Assembly: GCF_028389875.1 (NCBI RefSeq)
Contig: NC_084663.1
Location: 212,443,876-212,507,875, forward strand
Reading direction: 5' to 3'
Source of the DNA: Rhea pennata
Lineage: Eukaryota; Chordata; Aves; Rheiformes; Rheidae
DNA length: 64,000 bases
Positions 11,599 to 36,095 of this stretch are shown piece after piece. Each line of letters opens with the position of its first letter. Position 1 is the first letter of the stretch. Position numbers and translations under genes: made by a program. The notes under the pieces were generated by a model, which saw only the letters and a list, made by a program, of their open reading frames with translations, was not told the DNA's origin and searched no databases.

Positions 11599-13383
11599 CT
11601 ATTTTTGAGCCCTAGAGGTATAACTTTCTTTTTGTTTACCTGTCAACAGCATTGATGATTCTTGTTCTCAGCAGCTTTCCTGAATTAAAGTGAACAAGCA
11701 CAAAGCCATATTAAGCCTAGGGTAATGCACATCTTAACCTCTAGTCATGAAAAGCATTTGAAATGTATCAGTAATAACATCTAAAAATTATTTTACTGTC
11801 GGAGTGGAATACTTTTGCTCAGAACAAACTTCTTAATTTCTCCATAAGGGCCTAAGCACAAGAAAAAGATCTAGTGATTTGTTTTCCTTCTTAAGGTCTC
11901 TAGGATCATTTCTTCCTATACACCCATATTCTTACAGTCATGTAGGAAGTACTCCTGTTCTCTCATATGGTATTGCGAATTCTCTTCTGAGGTGCCCAAG
12001 TCTGCATTCAGCGTACAGGGAGCAGTGACACGTACATCAGCCTTGTGAACCCCGCTGCACTTTTCACTTTGAGCAATGCGCTACTGCGCATCACGGTGCC
12101 CAACTTCCATTTTCATTCCAGTCTAGGCCTGTCTATCTCAACATCTCCATCTATAAAATGAGTCTAAGCCACGCATGATTTTTTTTATATGGCCTAAATG
12201 CTGAGAAACCCACTGAATAGAGATCAAGTGTTAGAAAACACCAGAGAGCTAGGCCAGATGATAGGTAAGTGATTAGCTGTAGTGTTTTGCCACTGTCAGA
12301 TACGGGCAGGTGCACAGAACAATGAGATTTCCTATAGGACAAAAAGATGATTATAAAGCATCTTAGTGGAGTCCAGAAAGAATCACTCATGGATTTCTCC
12401 ATATGCTATTAGGCTTGATCTCCCTTTATTATCTAAAAATGCTCACTTATAATGAAGGGACTAAAACCATATACAAATAGTAAGAGGTCTTTCATTTATG
12501 TAGCCCTTGTTAAAGGATGTTAGGAGAAGGTGAGAGCAGTGTTTATTGCTGCAGGTGATAGTAGCAATAGGTGAGGGAAATGAAAGGAGTAGGTTTAAAA
12601 GGTTAGACCTGGAAGAATCCAAACATTTATCGAGGAATCCAGGATTTAGAAGAGAGAGAAGCATCTAGAAATGTTCAGAAAAAAGAAAAGAAAAAGCAAG
12701 ATACCAATGTAGAAAAAGATTTTGCTATGGAAAGAGGCAGTGATTAGAATGACTCAGTGGTCCTTTCCAGTTTTAATCTGCTCCTATGCAACTTGCATAT
12801 GATCAGTTGGTCATGCCAGAAGTTATGCTGGCAATAACTTGCCCATAGAAGACAGCTTCACTTAAATTTGCATGTGCTTTAAATCACCAAGCATATGCAC
12901 TGCTGCAGTTACCCATATTTTTCTCTGATGCGGTTGCTGAATATAAATTGCTACTTGAGTTCACTGGCAGTAAATACCTGCAATTAATCAGGTTTATTCC
13001 CATTCTAGAGAAGGCTGATGAGGTCCATATAAAAGGTCGCAGAGAGTGATGAATATTACCTTCAGCCCTTGCCATAGAATCTGTAAAATATAGCTAGGAT
13101 CTTCTGATACTTTGCAGATAAGCAGAAGTTATGAAGAAGACTTCTTTGGACGAGTTTCATTTTTACCCCTATCCTTTTGGTGTCCTTGCTTAATTTTAAA
13201 TGTTTTTGGAATATTTAAGTGTCCTTATGGTACAGGCCCTTCCCAGTTAAAATCTCATTTTTGAGTTACTTCAGGCAGTTATGTAGCTGCGCCGTGTGAG
13301 AAGGGCTGCATTGAGCAGATATACAGATCATGCTCCCAGTTTCCCTTGGGAATAACATGAGGAATGGCTTTCCTATGGATTCA

Positions 13384-13413
13384 AGAAAAAAAAAAAAAAA
13401 AAGAGAGAGAGAG
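13384..13413. repeat. A-run followed by (GA)n
   Basis: About 18 A residues pass directly into GA dinucleotides. It is a low-complexity tract in intergenic DNA and could be the relic of a retroposed tail, but no element body is recognised in front of it. Confidence 0.7.
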
Positions 13414-14076
13414 AAAGCCATGGGAGAAGGCTGTATGGAATGAAATATTCCCTTTCTTCTCCCCTTATTTTCTTGTTCCTGATGCTGCAGGATTTTCCAG
13501 TTGGTTGAAACTTGATCTGTGATTCACTAAGAGCTGTGCTTTTGAATGAGTACTTTCTGGAGAGTGTCCAAAGGCAGCTTTTATCTGTTTCCACCTTTAC
13601 AGAGAGCCTGTGGAGTTACTGCATTTAGCAAACGTGGTTCCATTTCTCTGTTAGCTCCTGTAACCTGTTACTAGTATGTGTTCAGAAAACGGTGAATAAA
13701 ACGTGAATGAAGCATTCCGTCTGCCACGCCTTTCTTGGCAAAGGGCAACGCAGTGACGTTTTCTCAAGTTGAACCTTTTTTTTTTTTTTTTTTTTTTTGA
13801 CCTTGGTTCCGCTGAAGGAACAGTTCTCACTGTGTAACAAGCTCACACCCGTTGGAAGCGGCAGGGGAAGCGGAGCTACGGCCAGCACAACCGCCCCGCT
13901 CCAGCCCCACAACGCCGCTGCCCGCCACCCCCGTGAGGCGGCGCCGGCGCCGTTCCCCGCGCGCCGTCTGCGCACGCGCCGCAACGGCCGGCGCTGGGGC
14001 CGTTTAAACGGTCCGCGCGGGAGGGCGGCCGTTGCGGCGGCGCATGCGCGGCGGCTCTGTCAGCGCGCGGCGCGCA

Positions 14077-27365
<13,289 letters not shown>

Positions 27366-27770
27366 AGCAATGTTGTCAGGACCAATATCGGGTTATCCTG
27401 TCGAGAGGAGCATCCAGCACTGTGAGGAGCTGTCACAAGGAATAGACCTGTTGATAAGGCAGGGGCTACAACTACCTTAAATCTGCATGATTGGGGGTTT
27501 TGTTCCCAATACCGCTGTACTGTCCAGCTAGAATACCTCTTGTCAAAAGAGCTCATGACAATGACATGTAGCTTAGTGAGATGCCATTAGCCATGAGTAA
27601 ACTGTGAAACTTGATGAAAAGGACCTTGTATTCATATTGGCTACTTAAAAAGTGCAGACTTCCGTCCTGAGGAAAACCCTGGCTTTCTCATTAATGTTGT
27701 GTTTTAGTGGAGAAAAAAAAACAGAATGGCAAATTACAAGGGATTATAACTGCATACTCTGGAATATGTA

Positions 27771-27776
27771 AATAAA
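27771..27776 (+). terminator. ALG8 polyadenylation signal
   Basis: A canonical AATAAA about 400 bp after the ALG8 stop codon, followed within 10-30 bases by a T-rich and TTTGTCTTG-type downstream element. This is the best candidate for the ALG8 transcript end. Confidence 0.75.
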
Positions 27777-27799
27777 AGACTTTTTTTTTTTCTTGATAT

Positions 27800-28840
27800 C
27801 TTTGTCTTGAACATAGTTTTTTAGCTCACGTGTGAGCCCTGCTTTGGGAGCCTTGTACCACAAGGTTATAGCAATGACTAGTTAAAAACTTGTCCTGAGG
27901 GGCTTTGTCAGACTCCTAACAGCTAAATCTAAAGTTTTATATTAGTTCCTTAATACATCAGTGTGTCTCTGATCGTTCTATTTTATAATCTTTTCAAAGA
28001 AGTTTTGATGCACTTCAAAAATAAGTATAATTTAGGAGACGGGATTACCAAATTGAGCAGTTACCCTAATGCCAGTAAAAGTCATGTGGCTGGAAAATGA
28101 CATTTTCTTTGTAATTCATGTAAAGCTTTGCAGCTAATGCCAAAACGCCAGGTGTCCACAACCATTTCTCTAGTGCCTTACTTTGAAGACATGATAACCC
28201 TTGCTCTGCCTCTGCGGATTAGTGGGCAAAGATTGTTCTGAATCTGGAGGGGAGAGAATTACTTACAGTCCTACCTTTCTGTGGATCATGACTTGTTTCA
28301 TTTTAAACTCTATAAAATTGTCCCTAAAAGATTGTGCTCTAGCAATCGAAGTCTCTTTTGAAACCTACAAATAACAGGCAAAACTGTGGGAAGGGGAAAG
28401 GGATGGATTGTGGTGGTGTTTTTAATAGTTGTCTTGATTTTTCTATGTTAGTTGAGTAACTGCCTTTAGAGGGGGTAGTGGATTAAATAGTTACTTTGCT
28501 CTTTGAGAAACTTGGTTGTTAAAATAGCATGTTAGGAAAGGGGGGGTGGATATTAGAATGTTGAATTTGATAAATCTCCCTTCATTTGCTGAAAAAAAAA
28601 TCAACTAGTGGTGCAGATCTGGGCAATGTTCCTGCAAATCCTTCAAGTGCTGATGGCCCGGCTGCAAGGCTCTGCCTCTCCTCTTAGCGAATAGCCAAAG
28701 CTTGTTCTTGCAGAGGAAAAGGTAGCTGGAAAAGTTAGAGGAATAGACTTGGAGGTCTTCAGGCTATTTTTTCTGTGTTTTTAGTTAAGCCGACCACCGA
28801 TTTAATGAAAGAAAAAAAAAAAAAAAAAAAAAAAAAACCC
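27800..28840. other. ALG8-NDUFC2 intergenic DNA
   Basis: About 1 kb without any recognised gene. It contains short G-runs and ends with a 29-base A-run at about 28809-28837, directly before the NDUFC2 CpG island. No element body is recognised next to the A-run. Confidence 0.6.
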
Positions 28841-28844
28841 ACAG

Positions 28845-30200
28845 CGGCAGAGCTGTGTGCTCTAGCCCCAGCCCTCAATCCGGCCGTAGGCAGAAAAGAG
28901 GGAAAATTACCCTGATTTCCCACCGAAACTAACCCTTCAGCCGCAGGCGGGCGGTGCAGCGGGGCGGCAAAGGCAAAGGTGAATCTCGCGCTGAACCTCC
29001 GCGGGGCTCCCCGCCTTTAGGGGATGGGGGGGGGTGGGGGGGTGTGTTGGGGGGGGGAGTTATTTATTTTTTCTTTAATTAAAGCATTCGCTGCCCCGCG
29101 CACACGGGATTGGGGGGGGGGAAGGCGGGGGCCGGGCGGAACCCCGGCGGCGGCGGAACCCCGGCGGCGGCGCCCTGGCGGCGGCGGACGGGTGCGGCGC
29201 CGCCCCGCTCCGCCCCGCCGCGTCCGCTGACCTTCGGCGGCGGCGGCGGCGCCATCATGGTGTTCCTGCCGGACGAGTCGCGCTCGCTGCCGCCGCCGGC
29301 CCTCCTCAACAGGGGCTCGGCGTGGCTGGGCTTCACCGGCTGGGTGGCGGCGCTGCTGGACAACGGCTTCAACCACCGGCCCGTCATCCGAGCCGGTGCG
29401 GGGCGGCGCGGGGCGGCCGTGAGGGGCCGGGGGGGGGGGGGAAGGGGCGTTGGGGCCTGAGGCGAGGGGGCCTGAGGCGGCGAGGGGGCCGGTTCGGGTA
29501 GGGAGGGAGGGAGGGAGGGGAAGGAGCATTATACAGGGGGGGAATTGGGGGGATTATGAGGGCTGTGGGAGAAGGGGGGAGGAGATTTGGGGAGGAAAAG
29601 GGTGTTCGGTGAGGTGGAGTGGGGTGGGGGGCTGAATTTGGGGTGACCGCGGCAGCCGCGGTGGGGGGAAGCCTGAAGTGAGGGAGCCTGTTCGGGTGGG
29701 GATGGGGGGGGATCAAGGGGGGCTGGGGAAGGGGCGTTATATAGGGTGGGGGGGGGATCTGGGGCAGCTGTGGGGGAGAGGGGATTCTGAGGCTGGGGGC
29801 TGCTCGGCGGGGGGGGGGGACAGGGGAGGTCTGCCTAGGTTAGGGGTGCTGCAGGGACTTGGGGGGCCAGAGAGGGGGCTGAGTGGGACCAGGAAGGACC
29901 AAGGGTGCTCAGGGCGAGGTGGGGCAGAGGAGCTGGGGCAGGGTTTGAAGCAGAACCGGGGGGCAGAAGGGTGGGGGTAGCGCACCCGGGGCTGGGGGGG
30001 CTCAGGGTCGTGTGCCTGTGAGGGCAGCTGGATTCGGCGCCTGCCTCCCCCGGGGGGAAAGAGACCCCCTAGGGGGGAAGGAGACCCCCTAGGAGCTGCC
30101 CGGGAGGTCGCTGCCGCTGCGAGGCGGCGGCCTTTGGGGGGATTTTGTCCCGTTTGCGCTTCTGCTCGTGCCGAGCGGTCGCGTTGGCCTTTCTCGTCGT
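28845..30200 (+). promoter_or_regulatory. NDUFC2 CpG island with extreme G-rich strand asymmetry
   Basis: GC-rich DNA covers the NDUFC2 first exon and most of intron 1. On the transcribed gene's sense strand many G-runs follow each other: upstream at about 29023-29059, at 29111-29121, and in intron 1 at about 29428-29440, 29498-29520 (GGGA/GGGAGGGAGGGA type), 29705-29760 and 29810-29820. Runs of this type can form G-quadruplexes and favour R-loops just downstream of a start site. No TATA box is seen. The composition is direct observation; structure formation is inference. Confidence 0.75.
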
Positions 30201-31505
30201 GATCCAGGGGTTCACCGCCAGATTCTGTTCACGACTGTGGGCTGGTTTGTTGGGTATTACATGACTAAGCGGACGGAATACATACATGCTAAACGCGACA
30301 GAGAATTGTTCGAGTACGTGAAGCAACATCCCGAAGACTTCAAGAGGAAAGGTATAACGAGCTGTTATTTTAAGACCTTAATCTGCCATACAGTGGAGAT
30401 TAATAAGCACTAGTACGTATCGGTATGCTGATGTGCTGCGGCAGAATCTATTCCTATCTGGCAAGTCGTACGTACTTTGCACTTAATTTGCAGCATGAAT
30501 GGCAACGGTAGTCAGGAAACTTGTGATATAAAAAGAGACATTCCCACTCTGCAAATCAGCTGCCTTGATGACCCTCGCTTATTCTGAAAAGCTTGTTTTA
30601 ATATAAAAATTGCAGAGCCACAGTAGGCAAAATTCATGCCAGTGAAAGAGAGAAAAAAAAATAGTGAAAATTAGAAATTATGGCTTTTATTGTTTTTAGT
30701 CTTGTAAAATTTAGGAGCCCCAGTCAAGGTGAAGATTTTTTTTTTTTTGTTACAAGCATGATACAATTTAAAGTCAGAAAGCGTCCTTGCCTCGCAGAAT
30801 TTCGCCTTTAGAGGTGATGGGTTACCCACTGTAGGGTCGTTCCCTTTTAGATGTGTTGACAGAGTGGTGCTGTCCGTAGCGCAGTTCTGAGCTTCTTGAG
30901 ATTGCAGTGCGTGTCGATTCAAAAATGTTGTGTGTTAAACATTCAGGAAAAAAAGAGCAGATGAAAAAAGTATAAATAGAAATGTCAGGAAGCTAAAGTG
31001 CAGTTGTTTCTTACTAGCTCATTGATGTTGTTTGAAAGAACCTTAGCAAACAGCGTTGTTTTGCTAAATCTGGACAATACGTGAAGCAACGTAATGGTGA
31101 AGTTGCATTAAGCGTCTAGTGTACCATCCAGTAAAATACTGACTATTGCTGTTTAATGACGATTTGCATCGTGCTGTGTCAGTAGGTAACTGTAGAAATA
31201 AAGAACACTTATTAGTGAGGTCCCTTTTTAGGGACCTGCAATTCAACCCTATGAAAAGGAAGGGAAGTTATCTACTTAGTTTATGCTGAAAGTTAATAGT
31301 TCACTGGAGGTAGCAAGAGACAAGTTTTTGGTGACCTTGTTAACTTCTTGATCAAAAAAAAAAAAAAAAAAAAGGAATCCTTTGATATCTAAGTCTTCAA
31401 AATCTACCTCAAATGTTCAGTAGGTTTTTCCAATTCCTTTCATTGCCTTTTGCAGAAAAGAAAAGAATAGGAGAGCTTTTGGAGGATTTCTATCCCGTTC
31501 GCTGA
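29257..31505 (+). CDS. NDUFC2: NDUFC2, complex I subunit (B14.5b), 3 exons
   Basis: Coding exons 29257-29395, 30208-30351 and 31456-31505 join in frame (phase 1 at both junctions) to 110 residues; human has 119, with a longer N-terminus. It is an accessory subunit of mitochondrial NADH:ubiquinone oxidoreductase in the inner-membrane arm. The conserved FLPDESRSLPPP block is at residues 3-14. Two hydrophobic segments, about 21-37 and 50-66, fit the known two-helix topology, and the tail has AKRDRELFEYVKQHPEDF and ends in FYPVR (human FHPIR). The ATG at 29257 has A at -3 and G at +4. The frame stays open upstream but without another ATG, so no longer form is supported. Donors are GTGCGG and GTATAA; the final acceptor TTTTGCAG is strong. 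Neighbours fit the human order. Confidence 0.94.
30061..30094. repeat. Short tandem repeat with palindrome in NDUFC2 intron 1
   Basis: A 20-bp unit starting GAGACCCCCTAGG is present nearly twice in tandem. The first copy contains the 12-bp perfect palindrome CCCCCTAGGGGG at 30065-30076. It lies about 110 bp before exon 2. Confidence 0.7.
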
Positions 31506-31643
31506 GGATGTCTTCAGCAGCTGCGAGCCTGTGCGCAGGATGCTGTCCGCTGAACCAATTCCGTGCCGGTAACTTAAACAGGCTGTCTGTTAGTAACTGT
31601 CAAGTGCACGTGGCTTGGAAAAATGATTATTCGCTTTCATATA

Positions 31644-31661
31644 ATTAAAGTTATCATTAAA
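31644..31661 (+). terminator. NDUFC2 polyadenylation signals (ATTAAA, two)
   Basis: Two ATTAAA hexamers at 31644-31649 and 31656-31661 lie about 140-155 bp after the NDUFC2 stop, followed by T-rich sequence. They are the nearest signals and would give a short 3' UTR, which fits a small housekeeping mRNA. Confidence 0.55.
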
Positions 31662-31669
31662 TACATAGT

Positions 31670-33200
31670 GTTTCATTATTCTCTCTTTTAACATTACGAC
31701 TATATCATCAATGTGTATGTAATGTTGAAATCTGTAATTAGTAATTTGATTCATCCTTTTTTCAATTATTATGACTCCTTTAATTGTGAAAATGGAAGAT
31801 TGTTTATGCAGAGTACATTTAAGGAGAAGAAGAAAAACCCACACAGGAAAGTGGATGGGTAGCTTCCTGCTTTCTCTTTCTCAATAGCTTTTTTTCCTAA
31901 CTTTTGAGCATATGCTGAACCAGCCCCAGAGGACAGTGTAGTGGGATCAAAGCCAAAGGTTGGCTGTGGAAGAAGTTCTGTACCACCAGGGAAAATACAT
32001 GCTCTTCATAATTGATTCCCTCTATATTTTGCCTTCTCATTTTGTTTTTTCCTTTGCTAAGGAAGATGATCAGGATCCAACCTTTCCACTTCCCAGCTTG
32101 ATTTGTGGATCCTGAATCCACATCTTGAACCCAAGTGTTTTCCACACATGCTGAGCATCTGCAGCTCTTCTGAATTTCACTTCAGGGTCCAAGTGCTCCG
32201 CACATCTGAAGGTCAGAGTACTTCTAAATGTATTTAAATGTTTGTGTCTGAAAACACAGAAGAGTAAAAGAAAATTTTGAGGCTATTTTAGTGAATATGG
32301 CAAAATCAGCAATGGCTTGATGTTCCCATGGAAACACCTGAAAATGGTCTTTAAAACACTGTAAAATTTCTAGTATCTGTGCAGACTTCTACCTCCTTCC
32401 CTTTTCTGTTAATGGATAGTGACGTACCCTTTCTGAGCTGTGATTCCAGTAACACAGTGCATTTCGGGGGGAAAAGAAGGAGTCTGGTAAAAAAGAGGAC
32501 TCCAACTTTTGCTGTAACCGTTGTCAAAGTTTCTTTGTCAGTTCAAATTACCAGTTTGGTGTGCTGGATTTCTCAAGACATGGTGCAGAAGTGCATCTGG
32601 CCTAGATTCTTCCACTGCTGTTGCATTCTCGGGTGTGCAGCCTTCACTCAGTGCAGCGTTTTGCGCCGTGCAGTGTCTGGAGGCTCTTTCTCAAGTGCCT
32701 CTTCCTTGGACAAACCCTGGCACGGGCCAAAACCCCTAGGCTAGCTGGAGCTGTTTGCAACATGGATGCGGCTGCTTGTTTAGCTCGCTATTCCTGCCTT
32801 GTCCTGTCCTATCACCTCTGTGTATTAGAGGTGCTGCTGGAGCAGGGATGAGTGTCCAGCGACACTTGCTCTGAGGTGAGGGGTTTCTCACCTCACCTGC
32901 TGCTCAGTTCCAGAACCCCTGTGTCCCAGGATCTCCATCCCCAGGGATGGATGAGCTTCTACAAGGTGGATGCAAGGAAAGGGCCTGCCTTCTTCCACCA
33001 CTGGGGCTGAGAAGTGGCCATGCCCACCATCATGAGCTGAGGCAGCACTGCTACAGCCAAACTGGGGACAGTCATGCAAGGACAGCGCACAGTTTTGTGT
33101 GGGGAGACAAGTCTTGGCTACTGGAAGAGGTAGTTTCCCCTTCCCTGACTCTGGGGGACGCCTCAGGCAGGGCTTCAATCTGAAGGAAAGCACCAACACT
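31670..33200. other. NDUFC2-THRSP intergenic DNA (convergent genes)
   Basis: No gene recognised. Several open frames of 60-120 codons on both strands overlap each other without similarity to known proteins. An A-run at about 31353-31371 lies just upstream, in NDUFC2 intron 2. NDUFC2 and THRSP converge on this interval. Confidence 0.55.
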
Positions 33201-33223
33201 CACAAGAGCCTTCAAGGCAATAG

Positions 33224-33229
33224 TTTTAT
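33224..33229 (-). terminator. THRSP distal polyadenylation signal
   Basis: AATAAA on the minus strand. It would end the transcript if the 3' UTR intron (33541-33898) is removed, leaving a last exon from 33540 to about 33205. A second AATAAA on the same strand at 33653-33658 lies inside that intron and could serve an unspliced, shorter 3' UTR. Confidence 0.55.
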
Positions 33230-33540
33230 TAGCAAGGAGTGGGGGGAAACTCCCCTCAAAGTCCAGGTACCAGCTGGAGAAGGGGTTCAGCATTTACAAG
33301 GGCCTGGCGGAGTTCTCAGTGCAGTAGTGCAATGCAGTCATCTGCATGCTGCTCTTTGAAAATAAAGAGATATGTCTGGAGCCACGGAGCTCTTCTGATG
33401 GACCTCCAAAAAGATGGCAGATGATTCTTCATATGGGGACGACAGCCAATGTGGTTTTCCCAGGGTCAAAACCATTGCCATTGTGCAGCAGCACTGGTGG
33501 TCAGGGATGAGCTGCCTCAGTGCACAGAGGATGAGTTGGC

Positions 33541-33898
33541 CTGTGGGAAGAGGCAGAGGTAGTGTTTAACGGTGGCATGCTCTCCTTTGTGTCCCCTGTA
33601 CTGATTCTGCAAGGGCATCTGCCATCACCCCAGAAAACCCATCCAGGGTGTCTTTATTGCTGGCTTGCCCAGCAAGAGACCTTATCCCCAGCCCCAGCAC
33701 GCTAGAAATCAATCGTCCAGGAAGGTCTGTGTTGACAGGAGGAGATGAAGTGCTACTTGTAGCATGGAGATTTCAGTCTGCTGGCATTTGGCGAGCCCAC
33801 ACCAATGCCAAAGCATTTCCCCAGGACTCCCTGCGCTCAGGGACACTGGCTGCCTCTTGCCTTGTTCCCCTGGGCTCTGCGTGTCCCCATGCTCTTAC
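33541..33898 (-). other. Likely THRSP 3' UTR intron
   Basis: On the minus strand, 21 nt after the THRSP stop, AG|GTAAGAGC at 33899/33898 is a strong donor. A polypyrimidine stretch ending in CCCACAG (rightmost bases at about 33560, AG at 33542-33541) is a strong acceptor 358 bp on. Human THRSP also has a second exon that is entirely untranslated, so this structure fits. The stop lies under 50 nt from the junction, so nonsense-mediated decay is not expected. Confidence 0.7.
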
Positions 33899-33919
33899 CT
33901 TGGAGGTGGAGGGTCAGGT

Positions 33920-34309
33920 TCACCAGCTGGGCTGCCCTTCACTGAGGTTGATCTGCTCGAGGATTTGGCTGTACCGTCGGGTGAGGGCGTTGGCGTCTCT
34001 GGTGAGGTGGGTGAGCACCTGCTGCAAGCCGTTGAGGTGGTGGGACAGGCGCTCTTCCAGATCAGTGTCTACATCGTCGTCTGGGGCTTTGTGCATGCTG
34101 GCGCTGGGCAGGCTGTGCTCGGTGACGGACCCCAGGCCTCTCTCCACCACAGGCTTGATGGACTTCAGGAGCTGGTAGTGCTCGTACAGGTCCTTGCGAC
34201 CACTGGCAGTGGGGGAGGCCTCATCGGGCTCCAGGAAGACCCCTCGGAGCAGGCTGGGAAACATCACCTCCTGCTCCATCTTCTGTGTGGCCGAGAAGTA
34301 CTGCTCCAT
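33920..34309 (-). CDS. THRSP: THRSP, thyroid hormone responsive Spot14 protein
   Basis: A single-exon frame of 129 residues (human 146). The family features are the N-terminal KMEQEVMFPSLLRGV block (residues 10-24), a DLYEHYQLLKSI helix (40-51), an acidic linker DDDVDTDLEE (78-87), and a C-terminal helical stretch with LNGLQQVLTHLTRDANALTR (92-111) and RRYSQILEQI. Spot14 is a small nuclear/cytosolic factor induced by thyroid hormone, carbohydrate feeding and insulin in liver and fat; it promotes lipogenic gene expression and interacts with its paralogue MIG12 (MID1IP1), a regulator of acetyl-CoA carboxylase. The MEQYFSATQKMEQ start matches what is known for avian Spot14. The ATG is in a good context (GGGCC before, G after). 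Birds are reported to have two THRSP paralogues; only one is visible here. Gene order next to NDUFC2 agrees with mammals. Confidence 0.93.
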   Translation of the reverse strand: MEQYFSATQKMEQEVMFPSLLRGVFLEPDEASPTASGRKDLYEHYQLLKSIKPVVERGLGSVTEHSLPSASMHKAPDDDVDTDLEERLSHHLNGLQQVLTHLTRDANALTRRYSQILEQINLSEGQPSW

Positions 34310-34384
34310 GGCCCAGCTCCTGTGGCTCCAGCAGAGCTTTTCTCAGCTCAGTGAGCACCGTCTGCTCCCTCTGCCCCCGGAGGG

Positions 34385-34395
34385 CTTTTTATGCC
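34385..34395 (-). promoter_or_regulatory. THRSP TATA-like box
   Basis: On the minus strand a CATAAAAAG element lies about 80 bp upstream of the THRSP ATG. This would give a leader of roughly 50 nt, in keeping with the tissue-restricted, inducible, TATA-type promoter known for Spot14 genes. Confidence 0.55.
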
Positions 34396-34399
34396 TGGG

Positions 34400-36095
34400 G
34401 CATCAGTCTGGGGTGGCCGTCCCTCCTCTCCTCTCAGCCAACGGCCGTGCTAGATCACAGTCAGGCTGGGACTTGGCTGCTGCCCCAGCTGTACCTCAGC
34501 CAGGGTGTAATCAGCCCTTGTTTGGCCTTCACCGGAACTGGCTGGAGATCCTGGTGCATTTCGACATGCAGATCAGGCCGTGGCCGCGAGGGGAGTTGCT
34601 GTGGGGCCTCCTCTTGGCCTGTCCTCCTTGAGCGGCTGCTGTTGAGAGGGGAGGGTGCCGAGCTCCTGCCCCCTTCCGCAGTGCTATGTCTCCTTTCTCT
34701 CCTTATGCAACGCTTGGTGCACAAACCTTCCTGAGAAATCGCGACCCACCATTTCGCCACAGCTAGCTCAGAGGTGATGGCGGTGAGCAGCAGCCAGGGA
34801 GCAATTTGGAAAGAACTCGCTGTCAGTGAGCCACTGCGTTGGGTTCGCCGTTACCTGAGAGCCAGGGCATCTAATTAGCGTGTGGCCGTGAGAAACTCAC
34901 AAAGAAGCCCACTTCCGAGAGCTTTCCCCAGGCCACGGGTCGTGCTGAGGAAAGACAACCTGAGACCGGGACAGGGGAAGTCTTGCAGCTCGGGGCACTG
35001 AGCAGTCTCCGCGTGGGGAGAACAACGCGGTGCCTGGGGGGCAGCGTGGCTCAGGGCTTTCTGCTGCGACCGGGCGCGTGGGAGAGCTCAGCCAGGGCCC
35101 AGCACAGGTCTCTGCGAGGTGGCCGGTTTGGCGATGGAGAGGCCGTGGGCGCAGAGAAATTCCTGCCTGGAAACTCCTCGAGGAAGCCCGTTTTCTGCTC
35201 TCTCCTCTGCAAGGACGCAGCCCGTGCGCGGGACGACCACGCTGCCGCCCTCGCCCCCGTGCTCCCTGTCCATGCCCATGGAGTGGGACACGCTTGCTCA
35301 CACCGACGGCGCTTCGGAGACCCCCACCACGGCGTCCCGGCACGGCCTGGGGGAGCCGGTGCTGCTCTGAAGCCTGGAGATGTCTCTGCATGGGTCCGGC
35401 CTGGGCACGTCACGGGGCCCTGGCGCAGCCGAGCTGCCAACAGCTGGGGCAACGGCCCGGCCGCGGGGACGGCGTCAGCCTGTCCTCATCACCGGGGCAG
35501 AGGCCAGGGCTGGGGAACCGGCCGGCTCTGCCTGCCCCAGCGTGGCTGTGTGGCAATAGGGCCCTATTTTGGGAATGTCCCGCAGGCCCCTTTGGCCTTT
35601 TGCCCCCCCGGCAATGGGCAGCGCTCCCGGACAGCGCTCCACGTGCGCACGCCGTGCTACCAGCAGCCCCACAAGCGTCCAGCTGTGCTGCACGAGCCAA
35701 AAGTGGGTGCTGGGAGCTCCCCTCTCCCCCCTGCACCAGCCTGTGCCCCCGCCTGCTCTGCGCACCCCCTTCCCTCGCCGCTACCCACCGTGGGATCCCC
35801 ATGGAGGCACCAGCCCTGTCTGATGCAGGCTCAGGACTGCGCCCCATGCGTGGCCACCCCCAGTGTCCTCCTCCCCATCTCACTGACCCCAAATCGCCAC
35901 AAGCAGTAATGTGCTTGTGCTCCCCACTCCCAACACGTCTGCTGCCGCGAGCCGAGCAGGCCCAGGGTCCAGCAGCTGTCTCAGCCTGCGTCCGGTCCCA
36001 GCAGCACTCTGTCGGGGTTTCCAGGCTTGCGAGGAGCCCTTGACTCCCTGCATTTCCCTAACGTGGGGGGGGGGGGCGGGGGGGGGGCAGAGGGG
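34400..36095. other. GC-rich DNA upstream of THRSP with no recognised gene
   Basis: Between the THRSP promoter and the first CR1 of the array region lies about 1.7 kb of GC-rich, partly CpG-dense sequence (densest at about 34980-35700). Overlapping open frames up to 337 codons exist on both strands, but all frames are open together, which is what high GC content alone produces. None resembles a known protein. A run of about 28 nearly pure G bases is at about 36064-36088. Confidence 0.5.

Larger units (their letters stand above)
8283..13880. other. KCTD21 3' UTR and KCTD21-ALG8 intergenic DNA
   Basis: No further coding exon is recognised. The KCTD21 3' UTR starts at 8283; candidate AATAAA signals lie at 9728-9733 and 10741-10746, so the UTR could be about 1.5-2.5 kb, but the site used cannot be decided from sequence. 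The stretch contains a MIR element (about 8495-8685), a TAGC simple repeat (about 11580-11597), an A-run plus GA repeat (about 13385-13413) and a 22-base T-run (about 13777-13798). The remainder is AT-rich single-copy-looking sequence. Confidence 0.6.

Noticed and set aside
12080-12170. Possible third MIR fragment (CCATCTATAAAATGAGTCTA region)
   Set aside because: Only one short motif fits and the surrounding sequence does not, so a family call would be guesswork.
29110-29256. N-terminal extension of NDUFC2
   Set aside because: The frame is open upstream, but the first codon of the extension is TTG and the added residues are low-complexity Gly/Pro/Arg. The ATG at 29257 matches the conserved protein.
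29017-29716. Long minus-strand, proline/arginine-rich frames opposite NDUFC2 exon 1
   Set aside because: They are produced by the GC-rich, stop-poor CpG island and overlap the real NDUFC2 exon in antisense.
34983-36043. Overlapping + strand frames of 308 and 337 codons
   Set aside because: Several frames are open at once on both strands in GC-rich DNA; there is no similarity to known proteins and no consistent splice or start context.
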